DNA of 40,620 bases from Helicobacter sp. (GTDB taxonomy: Bacteria; Campylobacterota; Campylobacteria; Campylobacterales; Helicobacteraceae): positions 1-40,620 of the forward strand of contig JALEPE010000100.1 of NCBI GenBank assembly GCA_022766795.1, given 5' to 3'. Of the stretch, positions 17,769 to 26,459 are shown in pieces; position 1 is the first letter of the stretch; every line of letters starts with the position of its first letter. The notes under the pieces are model-generated. The model saw nothing but the letters and a program-made list of their open reading frames with translations, was not told where the DNA came from and did not search any database. The position numbers were made by a program, and so were the translations under genes.

Positions 17769-17797
17769 TTGACAAAGTGCTGGTAAAATTTTAAAAT
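17769..17797 (+). promoter_or_regulatory. Sigma-70 promoter for the small secreted protein
   Basis: TTGACA (17769-17774) and TAAAAT (17792-17797) are separated by exactly 17 bases, and the ATG lies 22 bases after the -10 with TAAAGG as ribosome site. This predicts an untranslated leader of roughly 15 bases. It is one of the most canonical promoters in the window. Confidence 0.7.
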
Positions 17798-17819
17798 CTC
17801 AAAATTAAAGGTATTATCA

Positions 17820-18161
17820 ATGACAAATTTATTTAAAATCGCGGCACTTTGTAGTTTATTAGTAATCTCTAGTTTTGCAAGCAGCTTCAAACTTCAAGGT
17901 ATTATTGCAAGTGCAGACTACACCAATAAAACCATCACTGTTGATTCTATTTATGGCGATAGCGTAGTGGTAAAAATCTTACCAAATACAGAGATTGAAA
18001 TGAATGATTGCGGGATTTTTGGAATTGACAAATATGGAACTTTTAAAGATTTGACTCCCGGAACATTTGTTGAGATTAAACTCTATTTTCAAAACAATAC
18101 TGGAACAAATCCCATTGCACACGAAGTGGAGATTGAGTGCTACAAAAACAAAGCATATTAG
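17820..18161 (+). CDS. Small secreted protein, DUF5666-like
   Basis: A 113-residue protein with a clear Sec signal peptide: basic start, hydrophobic core AALCSLLVISSF, and probable cleavage after the ASS region near residue 21. The mature part is a short beta-rich domain (SFKLQGIIASADYTNKTITV, then VVVKILPNTEIEM and TFVEIKLYF) of the kind seen in DUF5666-type periplasmic proteins, with two cysteines near the middle and the end. It is monocistronic, has its own near-consensus promoter, and ends six bases from the convergent stop of the 105-residue gene. Function unknown. The assignment to DUF5666 rests on pattern resemblance only. Confidence 0.75.
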   Translation: MTNLFKIAALCSLLVISSFASSFKLQGIIASADYTNKTITVDSIYGDSVVVKILPNTEIEMNDCGIFGIDKYGTFKDLTPGTFVEIKLYFQNNTGTNPIAHEVEIECYKNKAY

Positions 18162-18167
18162 TAGAAT

Positions 18168-18485
18168 CTAAACTCTACTAATAACGACAATTCCAGCTTT
18201 TGCCAACACGCGAACAGCTTTCCAATCCACTTGTTTTGCTTGTATCAAGCAATAAATTTTACAGCCTGCACTCGCAAGTGCATTTAATAAAGGGGTTTGC
18301 ACTTTTGTAGGATTAATAAGCACTAACTTCTCCACACGCCGATGCGCTTGAAGCTGTGCGTGTGTGTAGATAATGGAATCTTGACACTGCGCATTGACAC
18401 CCACTACACTAAATACACCACATAGTGCTTTAGGAATTGACTCAATGGCAGATATTTCGCCAAAGACTTTCATTTTATAAGGCAT
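18168..18485 (-). CDS. Hypothetical protein coupled to the FtsH homolog
   Basis: A 105-residue protein that I do not recognise by family. It overlaps the end of the FtsH-like gene by 11 bases if translation starts at 18485; a second ATG at 18473 would start just past that stop. Either way the two genes look translationally coupled. The sequence is mildly hydrophobic and alpha/beta in character (VEKLVLINPTKVQTPLLNAL, GCKIYCLIQAKQVDW, GIVVISRV), with no signal peptide or clear transmembrane helix. H. pylori has a hypothetical gene (HP0287) in the same place after its FtsH homolog HP0286, which suggests a conserved pair. A partner or substrate of the AAA+ protein is a reasonable inference. Confidence 0.75.
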   Translation of the reverse strand: MPYKMKVFGEISAIESIPKALCGVFSVVGVNAQCQDSIIYTHAQLQAHRRVEKLVLINPTKVQTPLLNALASAGCKIYCLIQAKQVDWKAVRVLAKAGIVVISRV

Positions 18486-20163
18486 CGTGAATCATTGCTC
18501 CCACGGCTTGATATTCCAATTTTTCATCTACTAGCAAGGCTTCTTTAATTTTTTCCAAGATTCCACGATAGTTTTTAAAAAATGCGAACCGATCATTTTT
18601 GCAATCTTCTAAAATCTTTAGCACATCCTCTTCCCTACCCAAAAGATATTCCCCCATTCCATAGGATTCTACCATTTTTCTAGCAATAGCTTTAGCAGCA
18701 TTTAAATCCTCTTTTGCGTGAGAATATCGCTCTTGATACAACAATTCTAACGCCGCAATCCCTGAAAGATGGATTTTAATTTGACTTTCCATTGTATTCT
18801 TGCTCAAAAATTCCTTATCCGCATATTTTAACCCATCGCTCATTAGAGTAATTTTCTCAAAAGCCACTTCCAATGTGTATGCGCTAAACGCCTTTGCAGC
18901 TTGATAATAGGCTAAAATCTCTTTTTCCGTATCGCTAAAACTTAGTTTTTTGCGCACACCTAACATCACCTTATCCCGCACACCCAAAATATCCTCTTTT
19001 GTAATTGCCTTTGCATTGCGTTTGATTGCACACAATGCCGCTTCATTAATCAACACCGCTAAAGCTGCCCCACTAAAACCCACGCAAAGTTTAGCAATTT
19101 CCTCAAAGTCAAAGTCGCATTGTTTATCGCGCGTATGCACCTTTAGAATCTTTACACGCTCTTGCAAATTTGGCAATTCTACAAAAATACGTCTATCAAA
19201 CCGCCCACTACGCAATAGTGCTTCATCTAGCGATTCCATATTATTTGTCGCCCCAATGACAATCACACCGGAACTATCCTCAAATCCGTCCATTTCTGTG
19301 AGCAGCTGATTAAGTGTTGCTTCTCGCTCATCATTACGCATTCCACCCCGCGCTTTACCCACAGCATCAATCTCATCAATAAAAATAATAGAAGGCGCAT
19401 TTAATTTCGCTTTAGTAAATAAATCATGCACCTTTTTTGCGCCCATTCCAACATAAATTTGCACAAAGCTTGCACCACTTTGGTAGAAAAATGGGACTTG
19501 TGCTTCTCCAGCTAATGCCTTAGCAATAAGCGTTTTACCAACTCCTGGCACACCCACCAACAACACACCTTTAGGTAATTTCACACCAAAATCTTGATAT
19601 TTTTTAGGCGATTTTAGATAATCAATAATTTCCTCTAGCTCGCTTTTTGCTTCATTAATCCCCGCAACATCGGCAAATGTTACATTAGAAGCAATAGGCT
19701 GAATATGGTGCAAAGCAAAAGCATCGTTTGCTAGAGATTTTGCCGTATTTATGTAGGAATCTTGTGTGCGATTCTGTGATTTAGTGGGTTGTGTCCTTTG
19801 GGCTTGCGTTTGTTTAAAGGCTGTAAAAAACAATAACACAATAAATACAACAGCTAAAATAATTACAATCTCTGTGAGATTCTGCCACAGATTCATCTCA
19901 ACTTCAATTTCTAAGGGAATTTTTTGCCCTAATTCACGCAAATCCACACCACTTTTTGCAATTTTATATTCTTGATGATTGAGCGTAAAATATAAATATT
20001 CTCCTTTAATCGTTGCAACTTCTGGCAAAGCAGTTTCAAGCATATTTTGTAACTGCGTTGCGCTTATGAGTATCGGATTATGTCGCATTAATAATACTGC
20101 AAGCAAAACTCCAGCGACTAAAATTGCTACGATTCCAATATATAAACCTTTAAATTTTTGCAT
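18475..20163 (-). CDS. FtsH-family AAA+ protein lacking the zinc-protease motif
   Basis: A 562-residue FtsH homolog with transmembrane helices at about residues 6-26 and 97-116 around a short periplasmic loop. Its AAA+ module looks active: Walker A GVPGVGKT (204-211), Walker B IIFIDEID (259-266), pore loop FVQIYVGMGA and second region of homology ATNNMESLDEALLRSGRFDR. In the M41 domain the metal and catalytic motif HExxH is replaced by YQAAK (residues 420-424), while the aspartate of the third ligand segment (D486 in KEDLNAAKAIARKMV) and the ESYGM segment remain. It is therefore predicted to unfold or remodel proteins without proteolysis. Position after mtaB and before the small coupled ORF matches HP0286. 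The housekeeping FtsH must be elsewhere. Confidence 0.9.
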   Translation of the reverse strand: MQKFKGLYIGIVAILVAGVLLAVLLMRHNPILISATQLQNMLETALPEVATIKGEYLYFTLNHQEYKIAKSGVDLRELGQKIPLEIEVEMNLWQNLTEIVIILAVVFIVLLFFTAFKQTQAQRTQPTKSQNRTQDSYINTAKSLANDAFALHHIQPIASNVTFADVAGINEAKSELEEIIDYLKSPKKYQDFGVKLPKGVLLVGVPGVGKTLIAKALAGEAQVPFFYQSGASFVQIYVGMGAKKVHDLFTKAKLNAPSIIFIDEIDAVGKARGGMRNDEREATLNQLLTEMDGFEDSSGVIVIGATNNMESLDEALLRSGRFDRRIFVELPNLQERVKILKVHTRDKQCDFDFEEIAKLCVGFSGAALAVLINEAALCAIKRNAKAITKEDILGVRDKVMLGVRKKLSFSDTEKEILAYYQAAKAFSAYTLEVAFEKITLMSDGLKYADKEFLSKNTMESQIKIHLSGIAALELLYQERYSHAKEDLNAAKAIARKMVESYGMGEYLLGREEDVLKILEDCKNDRFAFFKNYRGILEKIKEALLVDEKLEYQAVGAMIHDAL

Positions 20164-21415
20164 AATTCTTATCCATTTTAGCAGTGAAATTTTGAATCTC
20201 TAGCCAATTATCCTTTTTGATGAAATTTTTAGAAGTAATTTGCACTTTATTATAATATTCATCAAAGCCTTGCGCAATAAACAAAGAATCGCTTTGTTTA
20301 ACCTCTTCTACGAGTATATGCAAAGGCACACCTCTAACACTAAGAGATTCTCTAAATTTTAGATTATTTTCTTGCACCTTTGTTTCAATTTGCCTTTTGC
20401 GATTCTTTGCAATTAAACCATTAACTCTATCCTGCATTTTTGCAGATGGTGTATCATCACGCGGACTATAAATAAAGCTGTGCAAATGTGTTAAGGGGAA
20501 ATTCACGAAATTTTCAAATGCTTCCTTCCAAATTATCTCACTCTCTCCTGGGTGTCCAACAATAAAATCACTCCCCAACGCAAAGCCTTTTTTTGCTAAA
20601 TTGTAAAACAGCTCTAAATCTTTCTCCACGCGGTTAATGCGTTGCATTCGCTCCAACATTGCATTAGATGTGTGTTGTAAGGCAATATGTAAATGCCGCT
20701 CAATTTTTGGATTCTCTAACACCTCTAAAAATTGCGCATTAATTTGCGAAGGCTCTAAACTACCGATCCTAAGCCGCTTTAATGTTGGAATCGCACATAA
20801 AGATTCCACTAATATTGCAATACTAGATTTAAAATCCTTACCCCAACTCCCCATATTTGTGCCTGTCAAAATAAATTCGCTAAACCCCTTATCACTAAGC
20901 CGCTCCACTTGTTGCACAATTTTACTTAAAGGAAAACTGCGCGCCCTGCCCCTTACACTCGGAATAATGCAATATGAACATTGAAAATCGCAACCCTCTT
21001 GAATCTTAATAAACGCACGGCTTCTCCCCACAAAATCACTTAGAATCTTATCGTCTAGCGATTCTAAATCATCCTCTAAAAAAAAATGGGTTTGCTTGTT
21101 TAAAAGCGCATTGATATTTTCTTTATGCGAATGTCCAAAAACTCCAGACACCAAACCCTTATCTAGCAACATTTTACCTTGCGTTTGCACACCACAACCT
21201 GTAAAATAGATTTTTTTACCCTCATTTTGCAAGCGGTTTATGTAGTTTCTAACGCCACTATCTGCACCATTTGTTACCGTGCAGGAATTCACTACCACAA
21301 TATCACTATCCTCTTCATACGGTGTTGGAATAAAATCCTTTAGCGCATTAATCATTACCTGTGTGTCAAAGGTGTTTGTGCGGCAACCAAAAGTTTTAAA
21401 AAATACTTTTTGCAT
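20150..21415 (-). CDS. mtaB: tRNA t6A37 methylthiotransferase
   Basis: Radical-SAM methylthiotransferase that converts N6-threonylcarbamoyladenosine at position 37 of tRNAs reading ANN codons to its 2-methylthio form. The 421-residue protein has an N-terminal UPF0004 domain starting KTFGCRTNTFDTQVM with cysteines in NSCTVT and FTGCGVQ, then the radical-SAM cluster motif EGCDFQCSYCIIPSVRG. The GCRTNTFD and NSCTVT forms are MtaB-like and differ from the RimO paralog at 11535-12866. The start shares a base with the MscS stop (TAATG), and its end overlaps ftsH-like by 14 bases. Gene order corresponds to HP0285. Confidence 0.9.
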   Translation of the reverse strand: MQKVFFKTFGCRTNTFDTQVMINALKDFIPTPYEEDSDIVVVNSCTVTNGADSGVRNYINRLQNEGKKIYFTGCGVQTQGKMLLDKGLVSGVFGHSHKENINALLNKQTHFFLEDDLESLDDKILSDFVGRSRAFIKIQEGCDFQCSYCIIPSVRGRARSFPLSKIVQQVERLSDKGFSEFILTGTNMGSWGKDFKSSIAILVESLCAIPTLKRLRIGSLEPSQINAQFLEVLENPKIERHLHIALQHTSNAMLERMQRINRVEKDLELFYNLAKKGFALGSDFIVGHPGESEIIWKEAFENFVNFPLTHLHSFIYSPRDDTPSAKMQDRVNGLIAKNRKRQIETKVQENNLKFRESLSVRGVPLHILVEEVKQSDSLFIAQGFDEYYNKVQITSKNFIKKDNWLEIQNFTAKMDKNYAKI

Positions 21416-23103
21416 TAATGAAAACTCGCAGGTGGAATCGCACCATCACTTAAACGCACGCTTTTAAATGCTTCTTGATTCTCGCCCTCACCCATTTTAT
21501 ATTCTTTAGTATAAATTGTCGTGCTAGGATAAGCAATTTGAATATTTGGCTCAGCTAAAATCTCATCAATAATTTCAGCACTAATGCTGCTGCGCAGTGC
21601 TAGAGTTGCATACGCATTTGTCAAATACCACACCGAGATTCTAATTCCATTTGCTTCTAGCAGGCTAAATACGCGCGGCTCTACATTTGTATTGCGCAAT
21701 GTAAAGCGGTCGCGTAATTTTGCAAATTGCTTGCGTGTAGATTCTGTGTAGCCTTTAGCATACTTTTTAGCGCACTCTCTTGCAATATTGCACGCCCTTG
21801 CGTGATCAGATTCAAATGTAATGGTAAAGTCAATCCCGTCCCACACTGTTTTCATTCCTCCGTGCGTATAATTTGAAAACATTGTCGTAAAGACAAAGTT
21901 ATTGGGAACAAAAATAATGCGTCCCGCACGGCGATTCTCCGTATAAGTTGTCCAAGTAATATCTTCATACAAAGTGATTCTAAGCACAGAGATGTCAAGC
22001 ACATCGCCAATATATACCGCGCCGTCTTTAATAACCTTGATCCTATCTCCTGCATGCACTGCACCCCCCACAACAATCACAATCCAGCCAAGCACAGACA
22101 TAAACAAATCTTTCATTGCAATAGCTAAACCCGCAGAGGCAAACCCTAGAACAGTTACAAGATAACCCACATTATCTAAATACGCAAAAAGCAAAATCAA
22201 CACAATAAGATTAATATTTAAAAAATTAATAATTTTATTTGTTGTATAAATACGCTCATTATCGTGAATATATTTACGCACGCCAAGCTTCAACGCAAAT
22301 GCGATTCCAATTAACACAAGAATCGTAATGCCAATATAAATTCCTTTAACAAACTGCGCTTTAATCTGCTCTTTTAACTTTGTTTTATTTTCCTCCACTT
22401 CTTTGGTGAAAATTTCTAATGTCGTTTGGAATACTTCTTTGGTTGTTTCAAGCACGGTTAATGCGTTTAAATTCTCCTGATATGCTTTTAGAATCTCCTT
22501 CTCATTGGCATATAAGCAATAATTAGAACTGCAAAGATTCTGCAATCCAGTTTGATTAACCGCTGCCGTATAAACTTGCAACAATGCCTTCAATGCGGAA
22601 TCTTTCTGCATTAACTGATTAATATTTTCCTCCAAACTTTTATAATTACGCTTTAAGATTCCAATTTCTGTATCCGCCTTTTTAATATACGCATACGCAC
22701 GCACCATCAAAAAAGGATTAGTAACATTTGGCATTACCTCTAATTCTTTTGCCTGCGTCAGCTCTCCAAAAGGCGTATCTTTATAAATATCCAACACATT
22801 TTTTTGCTGCTCCAAAGCAGCTAAATTGCGCTCCAAGAGATTCAAACGATTCCTATTTTCAAGAGTTTTTGGCTGTTTTTCTAAATTTAGAATTTCATCT
22901 TGTGTTTGGGATAAATTGGATAAAACTTGCTGATATGACCAATAATTGGAATACCGCTTCATCCACATATTGTTTGTATTATCTAAAAATTTATTTGCTT
23001 CTATAATTTCCATTTCCAATGCTTTAATCTGTTTCATATCCTCAACAACTGCGCCAAAAAGAAAACTACAAAATACCAATAAAACAAGAATAAAACGCAT
23101 CAA
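21415..23103 (-). CDS. MscS-family mechanosensitive channel with large periplasmic coiled-coil domain
   Basis: A 562-residue mechanosensitive channel homolog. A signal peptide (residues 1-17, FILVLLVFCSFLFGA) leads into a long periplasmic helical region of about 230 residues rich in Leu, Glu and Gln, probably coiled coil. Transmembrane helices lie at about 250-345, followed by the MscS beta domain (AVHAGDRIKVIKDGAVYIGD) and a cytoplasmic alpha/beta region. It opens under membrane tension to release solutes in osmotic downshock. It overlaps the aroB stop by four bases and abuts mtaB, as HP0283-HP0285. Its plus-strand shadow has a C6 run at about 22063, shorter than typical variable tracts. Confidence 0.9.
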   Translation of the reverse strand: MMRFILVLLVFCSFLFGAVVEDMKQIKALEMEIIEANKFLDNTNNMWMKRYSNYWSYQQVLSNLSQTQDEILNLEKQPKTLENRNRLNLLERNLAALEQQKNVLDIYKDTPFGELTQAKELEVMPNVTNPFLMVRAYAYIKKADTEIGILKRNYKSLEENINQLMQKDSALKALLQVYTAAVNQTGLQNLCSSNYCLYANEKEILKAYQENLNALTVLETTKEVFQTTLEIFTKEVEENKTKLKEQIKAQFVKGIYIGITILVLIGIAFALKLGVRKYIHDNERIYTTNKIINFLNINLIVLILLFAYLDNVGYLVTVLGFASAGLAIAMKDLFMSVLGWIVIVVGGAVHAGDRIKVIKDGAVYIGDVLDISVLRITLYEDITWTTYTENRRAGRIIFVPNNFVFTTMFSNYTHGGMKTVWDGIDFTITFESDHARACNIARECAKKYAKGYTESTRKQFAKLRDRFTLRNTNVEPRVFSLLEANGIRISVWYLTNAYATLALRSSISAEIIDEILAEPNIQIAYPSTTIYTKEYKMGEGENQEAFKSVRLSDGAIPPASFH

Positions 23104-24143
23104 GCAAACTCTCTTAAAACTTCTAAAATCAATGATTTTGGAATATCATCTCTAAAGCAAACTTCCCCAATCCCTCGTGGTAAAATAAATTTAATTTTTG
23201 CATTAAGACTTTTTTTATCCAAGAAAAACGCGTCATAAAAAGACTCTACATTTGCAATTTTATAATGCGTTGGAATCGCAAATTTCTCCAACAATGATTT
23301 TATCGCATTAAATTCATCTTGGGTTATTAATTTTAATGCTAAAGCAAGTGTGTTTGCCATTACGATTCCAATTCCTACTGCCTCGCCGTGCAAATATTTT
23401 CCATAGCCACTTTGCAACTCAATAATATGCCCAAAGGTATGTCCATAATTTAACGCCGCTCTAATACCATGCTCTTTTTCATCCTCTGCGACAACTTTTG
23501 CCTTAATACTCACCGCTTGATAAATTATCTCCAAAAGTGCATTTTCTTTGCTTAAATCCAGCGATTCCAAAGCTTTAAACAAATCTTTATCAAAACACAC
23601 TGCCATTTTCACTACTTCTGCTAATCCCGCACTAATCTCGCGCTTAGGTAGAGTGCATAAGAATCTTGGGTCAATATATACCGCTTGGGGTTGGTGAAAT
23701 AACCCCACAAGATTCTTACCAAAATGGTTATTAATGCCTGTTTTTCCACCCACACTGGAATCTACCTGCGCTAAAAGTGTCGTTGGAATTTGGATAAAGT
23801 CAATCCCACGCATAAAAATCCCAGAAGCAAAACCCACCATATCGCCAATGACACCGCCACCAAAAGCAATCATCAAGGAATTCCTATCTAAGCGATGATT
23901 AAACGCCGCCTCTAAAATATCCTCAATACGCTTTAAATCCTTGTATTGCTCGCCATCTGGCAATGTGTGGCAGTAGATTTCCTTTGCTTTTAAATGCGCA
24001 AGCAATGTTTGTAAATGCAATCCGGCAATTTTGGGATTTGTGATAATGAGCACCTTTTTATCTAAAGCCATCTGCGGCAACATACCAAAATGAATTGTGT
24101 AGTTTGATAAAGTAATTTGTAATGGATTTTGGCAAGATTCCAC
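23100..24143 (-). CDS. aroB: 3-dehydroquinate synthase
   Basis: NAD- and zinc-dependent enzyme converting DAHP to 3-dehydroquinate, the second step of the shikimate pathway. The 347-residue protein carries FGGGVIGDMVGFASGIFMRG, the substrate loop QVDSSVGGKTGINNHFGKN, and the metal-binding NYGHTFGHIIE and LHGEAVGIG blocks. The start is GTG at 24143 with AAAGGAAA six bases upstream. It heads the minus-strand run aroB-mscS-mtaB-ftsH homolog-small ORF, all overlapping or abutting. Alternative sugar-cyclase members of the superfamily are unlikely, given the complete AroB motif set and the H. pylori HP0283 neighbourhood. Confidence 0.96.
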   Translation of the reverse strand: MESCQNPLQITLSNYTIHFGMLPQMALDKKVLIITNPKIAGLHLQTLLAHLKAKEIYCHTLPDGEQYKDLKRIEDILEAAFNHRLDRNSLMIAFGGGVIGDMVGFASGIFMRGIDFIQIPTTLLAQVDSSVGGKTGINNHFGKNLVGLFHQPQAVYIDPRFLCTLPKREISAGLAEVVKMAVCFDKDLFKALESLDLSKENALLEIIYQAVSIKAKVVAEDEKEHGIRAALNYGHTFGHIIELQSGYGKYLHGEAVGIGIVMANTLALALKLITQDEFNAIKSLLEKFAIPTHYKIANVESFYDAFFLDKKSLNAKIKFILPRGIGEVCFRDDIPKSLILEVLREFA

Positions 24144-24269
24144 GCATTTCCTTTCGTGTAAAATAGCCTAAATTTTAGCAATTTTTTGTTTTATCTATCC
24201 TTTTTGTATTATAACTTTTGCTTTTTTGTGCAAAATAAACCAAAATGGAATCTTAGGAGCAATTTGCAC

Positions 24270-25652
24270 CTATTTACCTAAGCAAAAATCTCCAAACATC
24301 ACGTCTAACATTTGCGTATATTCATAGGGTTTTGTGATAGACGAAATCGCCTTTAGAGCATCATTTAAATGAAAGCTAAAAAGCTCCAATTCTCCCCCTC
24401 TTAAAGGTATAATAGAATCACGCAAGGCATTAATACAAGTTTGCACCGCTTGGAATTGATACTCTGAAACCAACAACAAAGATTCCACATTTTCACTAGA
24501 ATCCAACAAGTTTTTTAGCTTAGCCTTAAACTGCTCCAGCAAGGAATTCTCATCATACAAATCCCCTTTCAGTGTAAGCAACAGCGGATTAAACATACTT
24601 AAACTTTGCAAATCTAGCTTAGGCGTTAAATCTGCTTTATTAATTAATACAAGAATTTTTTTTTGTGTTTTGTAAGTTTGCAAAAGCTCCAAAATCTTTA
24701 AATCATCACTTTCTAATGGGCGCGAACCATCAAAGAGTGCAAGCAGCACATCACTTTCCTTAGCCTTCTCTATGGCGCGTGTAATCCCCATAGATTCCAC
24801 ATAATCTTGGCTATTGCGGATTCCAGCGGTATCAATAAGGCGTAATAAATGCCCACCAAGCGTGAAATTCTCCTCAATACTATCACGCGTTGTTCCTGCA
24901 ATATCACTCACAATGGCTCTACTTTGACGCAAAAGTGCATTCAAAAGAGAACTTTTACCCACATTAGGCTTGCCAATAATACATAGTTTATGGCCCTCAA
25001 AAAGTGTGCGTTTATTTTTAGATTGTTCCAAAAGTGCATTAAGTTGCCCCAAAAGCACTTGCAATTTGGATTCCAAATTCTCTAATAAATTATCAGGCAA
25101 TTCTTCATCGGCATAATCAATACACACTTCACTATGCGCAAGAAGTGTCAAAATTGTATGGCGTAAATCCTCACAAAAGTCTTGCATTTCACCTTTTAAG
25201 TGTCGCATTAATATTTGGTGCGCCTGTGCATTTTGGGATTCTATGAGCTTAGCAACTGCTTGCGCTTGGGATAAATCAATACGTCCACCTAGAAATGCGC
25301 GCTTGGTAAATTCTCCGGGATTTGCTAATCTTGCACCATATTTTAAACATTCTTGTAAAATATTTTGCGCAATGAAACTCCCGCCGTGACATTGAAACTC
25401 CACCACATCTTCTGTTGTATAGCTATGCGGAGCTTTAAAATACAACACAATACAAGTATCCAAAAGCGCACCATTTTCAAAATATATCCTTGTAAGCTTT
25501 GCATAACGGGGTGGAATCTCTACGCTTTGGGATTCCATTTTGGCAAGCTTTAAGGCAATCCTCAATGCATCCTTGCCGCTTAGGCGCAGAACATTCAAAG
25601 AGGATTTACCATAAGTAGTCGCTGGAGCGATAATGGTATCAAAATCTTGCAT
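24270..25652 (-). CDS. mnmE: tRNA uridine-5-carboxymethylaminomethyl modification GTPase
   Basis: A 460-residue GTPase that works with MnmG to modify uridine 34 of certain tRNAs. The N-terminal folate-binding domain opens DTIIAPATTYGKSSLNVLRL and includes ECQHGG-type sequence (VEFQCHGGSFIAQNIL). The inserted G domain carries G1 GKPNVGKSS, the G3 DTAGIR segment, and G4 NKAD. The C-terminus is FGDFCLGK, the conserved CxGK end that is catalytically important. It directly follows the jag stop and is the last gene of the rpmH-rnpA-yidD-yidC-jag-mnmE run, a widely conserved arrangement. Confidence 0.96.
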   Translation of the reverse strand: MQDFDTIIAPATTYGKSSLNVLRLSGKDALRIALKLAKMESQSVEIPPRYAKLTRIYFENGALLDTCIVLYFKAPHSYTTEDVVEFQCHGGSFIAQNILQECLKYGARLANPGEFTKRAFLGGRIDLSQAQAVAKLIESQNAQAHQILMRHLKGEMQDFCEDLRHTILTLLAHSEVCIDYADEELPDNLLENLESKLQVLLGQLNALLEQSKNKRTLFEGHKLCIIGKPNVGKSSLLNALLRQSRAIVSDIAGTTRDSIEENFTLGGHLLRLIDTAGIRNSQDYVESMGITRAIEKAKESDVLLALFDGSRPLESDDLKILELLQTYKTQKKILVLINKADLTPKLDLQSLSMFNPLLLTLKGDLYDENSLLEQFKAKLKNLLDSSENVESLLLVSEYQFQAVQTCINALRDSIIPLRGGELELFSFHLNDALKAISSITKPYEYTQMLDVMFGDFCLGK

Positions 25653-26459
25653 TTAAGAATGATAAAAGGCGTTAATAATAATATATCTCTCACCCTCGCT
25701 ATTTGTGCGAAAAGAGACATATTTGTCTGGAAATTGCTCACGCAACTGCTTTAATGCAATATGCGCTAAAACGCCATCAAGCGGCTTTGTCTGTGCCTTT
25801 CCAGTAGCTTTAACACTTTCAATTGTTGGCAACAAATAATTTGCAATCATCTCCTCTTGATTGCGTAAAAATTCCGCTATCTCAAGCCGAATCATCAAAC
25901 CATATTTATAATTAACCCAATTAAAAATCAAATAAGAAATCGCCTTGTAACGATAACCTTCTTTGCCAATAAGCAATGCAGAATCTGCGCCATCAATCTT
26001 AACATAAAGCGTATTTTCATCATAAGGTTCCACAAGAATGAAATCTAAATCATAAGACAACATTTTAAGCAACGATTCTAATTCACTTTGCACTTCTTTA
26101 GCGATTCTTTTTAGCTCATTTTGCGTTACAAAAGCCTTTTTGCGCTTTTCGCTATACTCTGCCATATCATAGTTTTGCATAAATTGCTGTTGTAAAGAAT
26201 CATGCGCTGAATTTTGCTTCAAATCACTCTGTAAGCTTTCTGTATGACTTAATCCATTCATAGAAGCATTCTCGCTTACGAGTTTTTTATCGCTCTTGGA
26301 GTATTGCGCACAAATGATTGCCGATTTCCTGCCAATTCCCAAAAATCCCTTTGTTGGATTTTGAATAATCTCATATTCCAACTCTACAACAGAACAATTA
26401 AGAGTCTTTGCGGCGATGATTAACGCATCTTCTAGCGTTTGTGCTTCTATCTTTTTCAT
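25653..26459 (-). CDS. jag: RNA-binding protein Jag/KhpB
   Basis: A 268-residue protein with an N-terminal Jag_N domain (EAQTLEDALIIAAKTLNCS, NPTKGFLGIGRKSAII), a charged linker of about 80 residues, a KH domain (LYVKIDGADSALLIGKEGYR) and an R3H-like C-terminus (LDGVLAHIALKQLREQFPDK). This is an RNA-binding protein implicated in cell elongation and division control in other bacteria and conserved next to yidC. It overlaps the yidC stop by an ATGA junction and is followed immediately by mnmE. The R3H signature looks weakly conserved here. RNA targets are unknown. Confidence 0.92.
   Translation of the reverse strand: MKKIEAQTLEDALIIAAKTLNCSVVELEYEIIQNPTKGFLGIGRKSAIICAQYSKSDKKLVSENASMNGLSHTESLQSDLKQNSAHDSLQQQFMQNYDMAEYSEKRKKAFVTQNELKRIAKEVQSELESLLKMLSYDLDFILVEPYDENTLYVKIDGADSALLIGKEGYRYKAISYLIFNWVNYKYGLMIRLEIAEFLRNQEEMIANYLLPTIESVKATGKAQTKPLDGVLAHIALKQLREQFPDKYVSFRTNSEGERYIIINAFYHS

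Noticed and set aside
22060..22068. C6 run inside the MscS gene as a phase-variable tract
   Set aside because: Six residues are short for slippage, the gene is fully in frame, and the run encodes conserved glycines of the channel.
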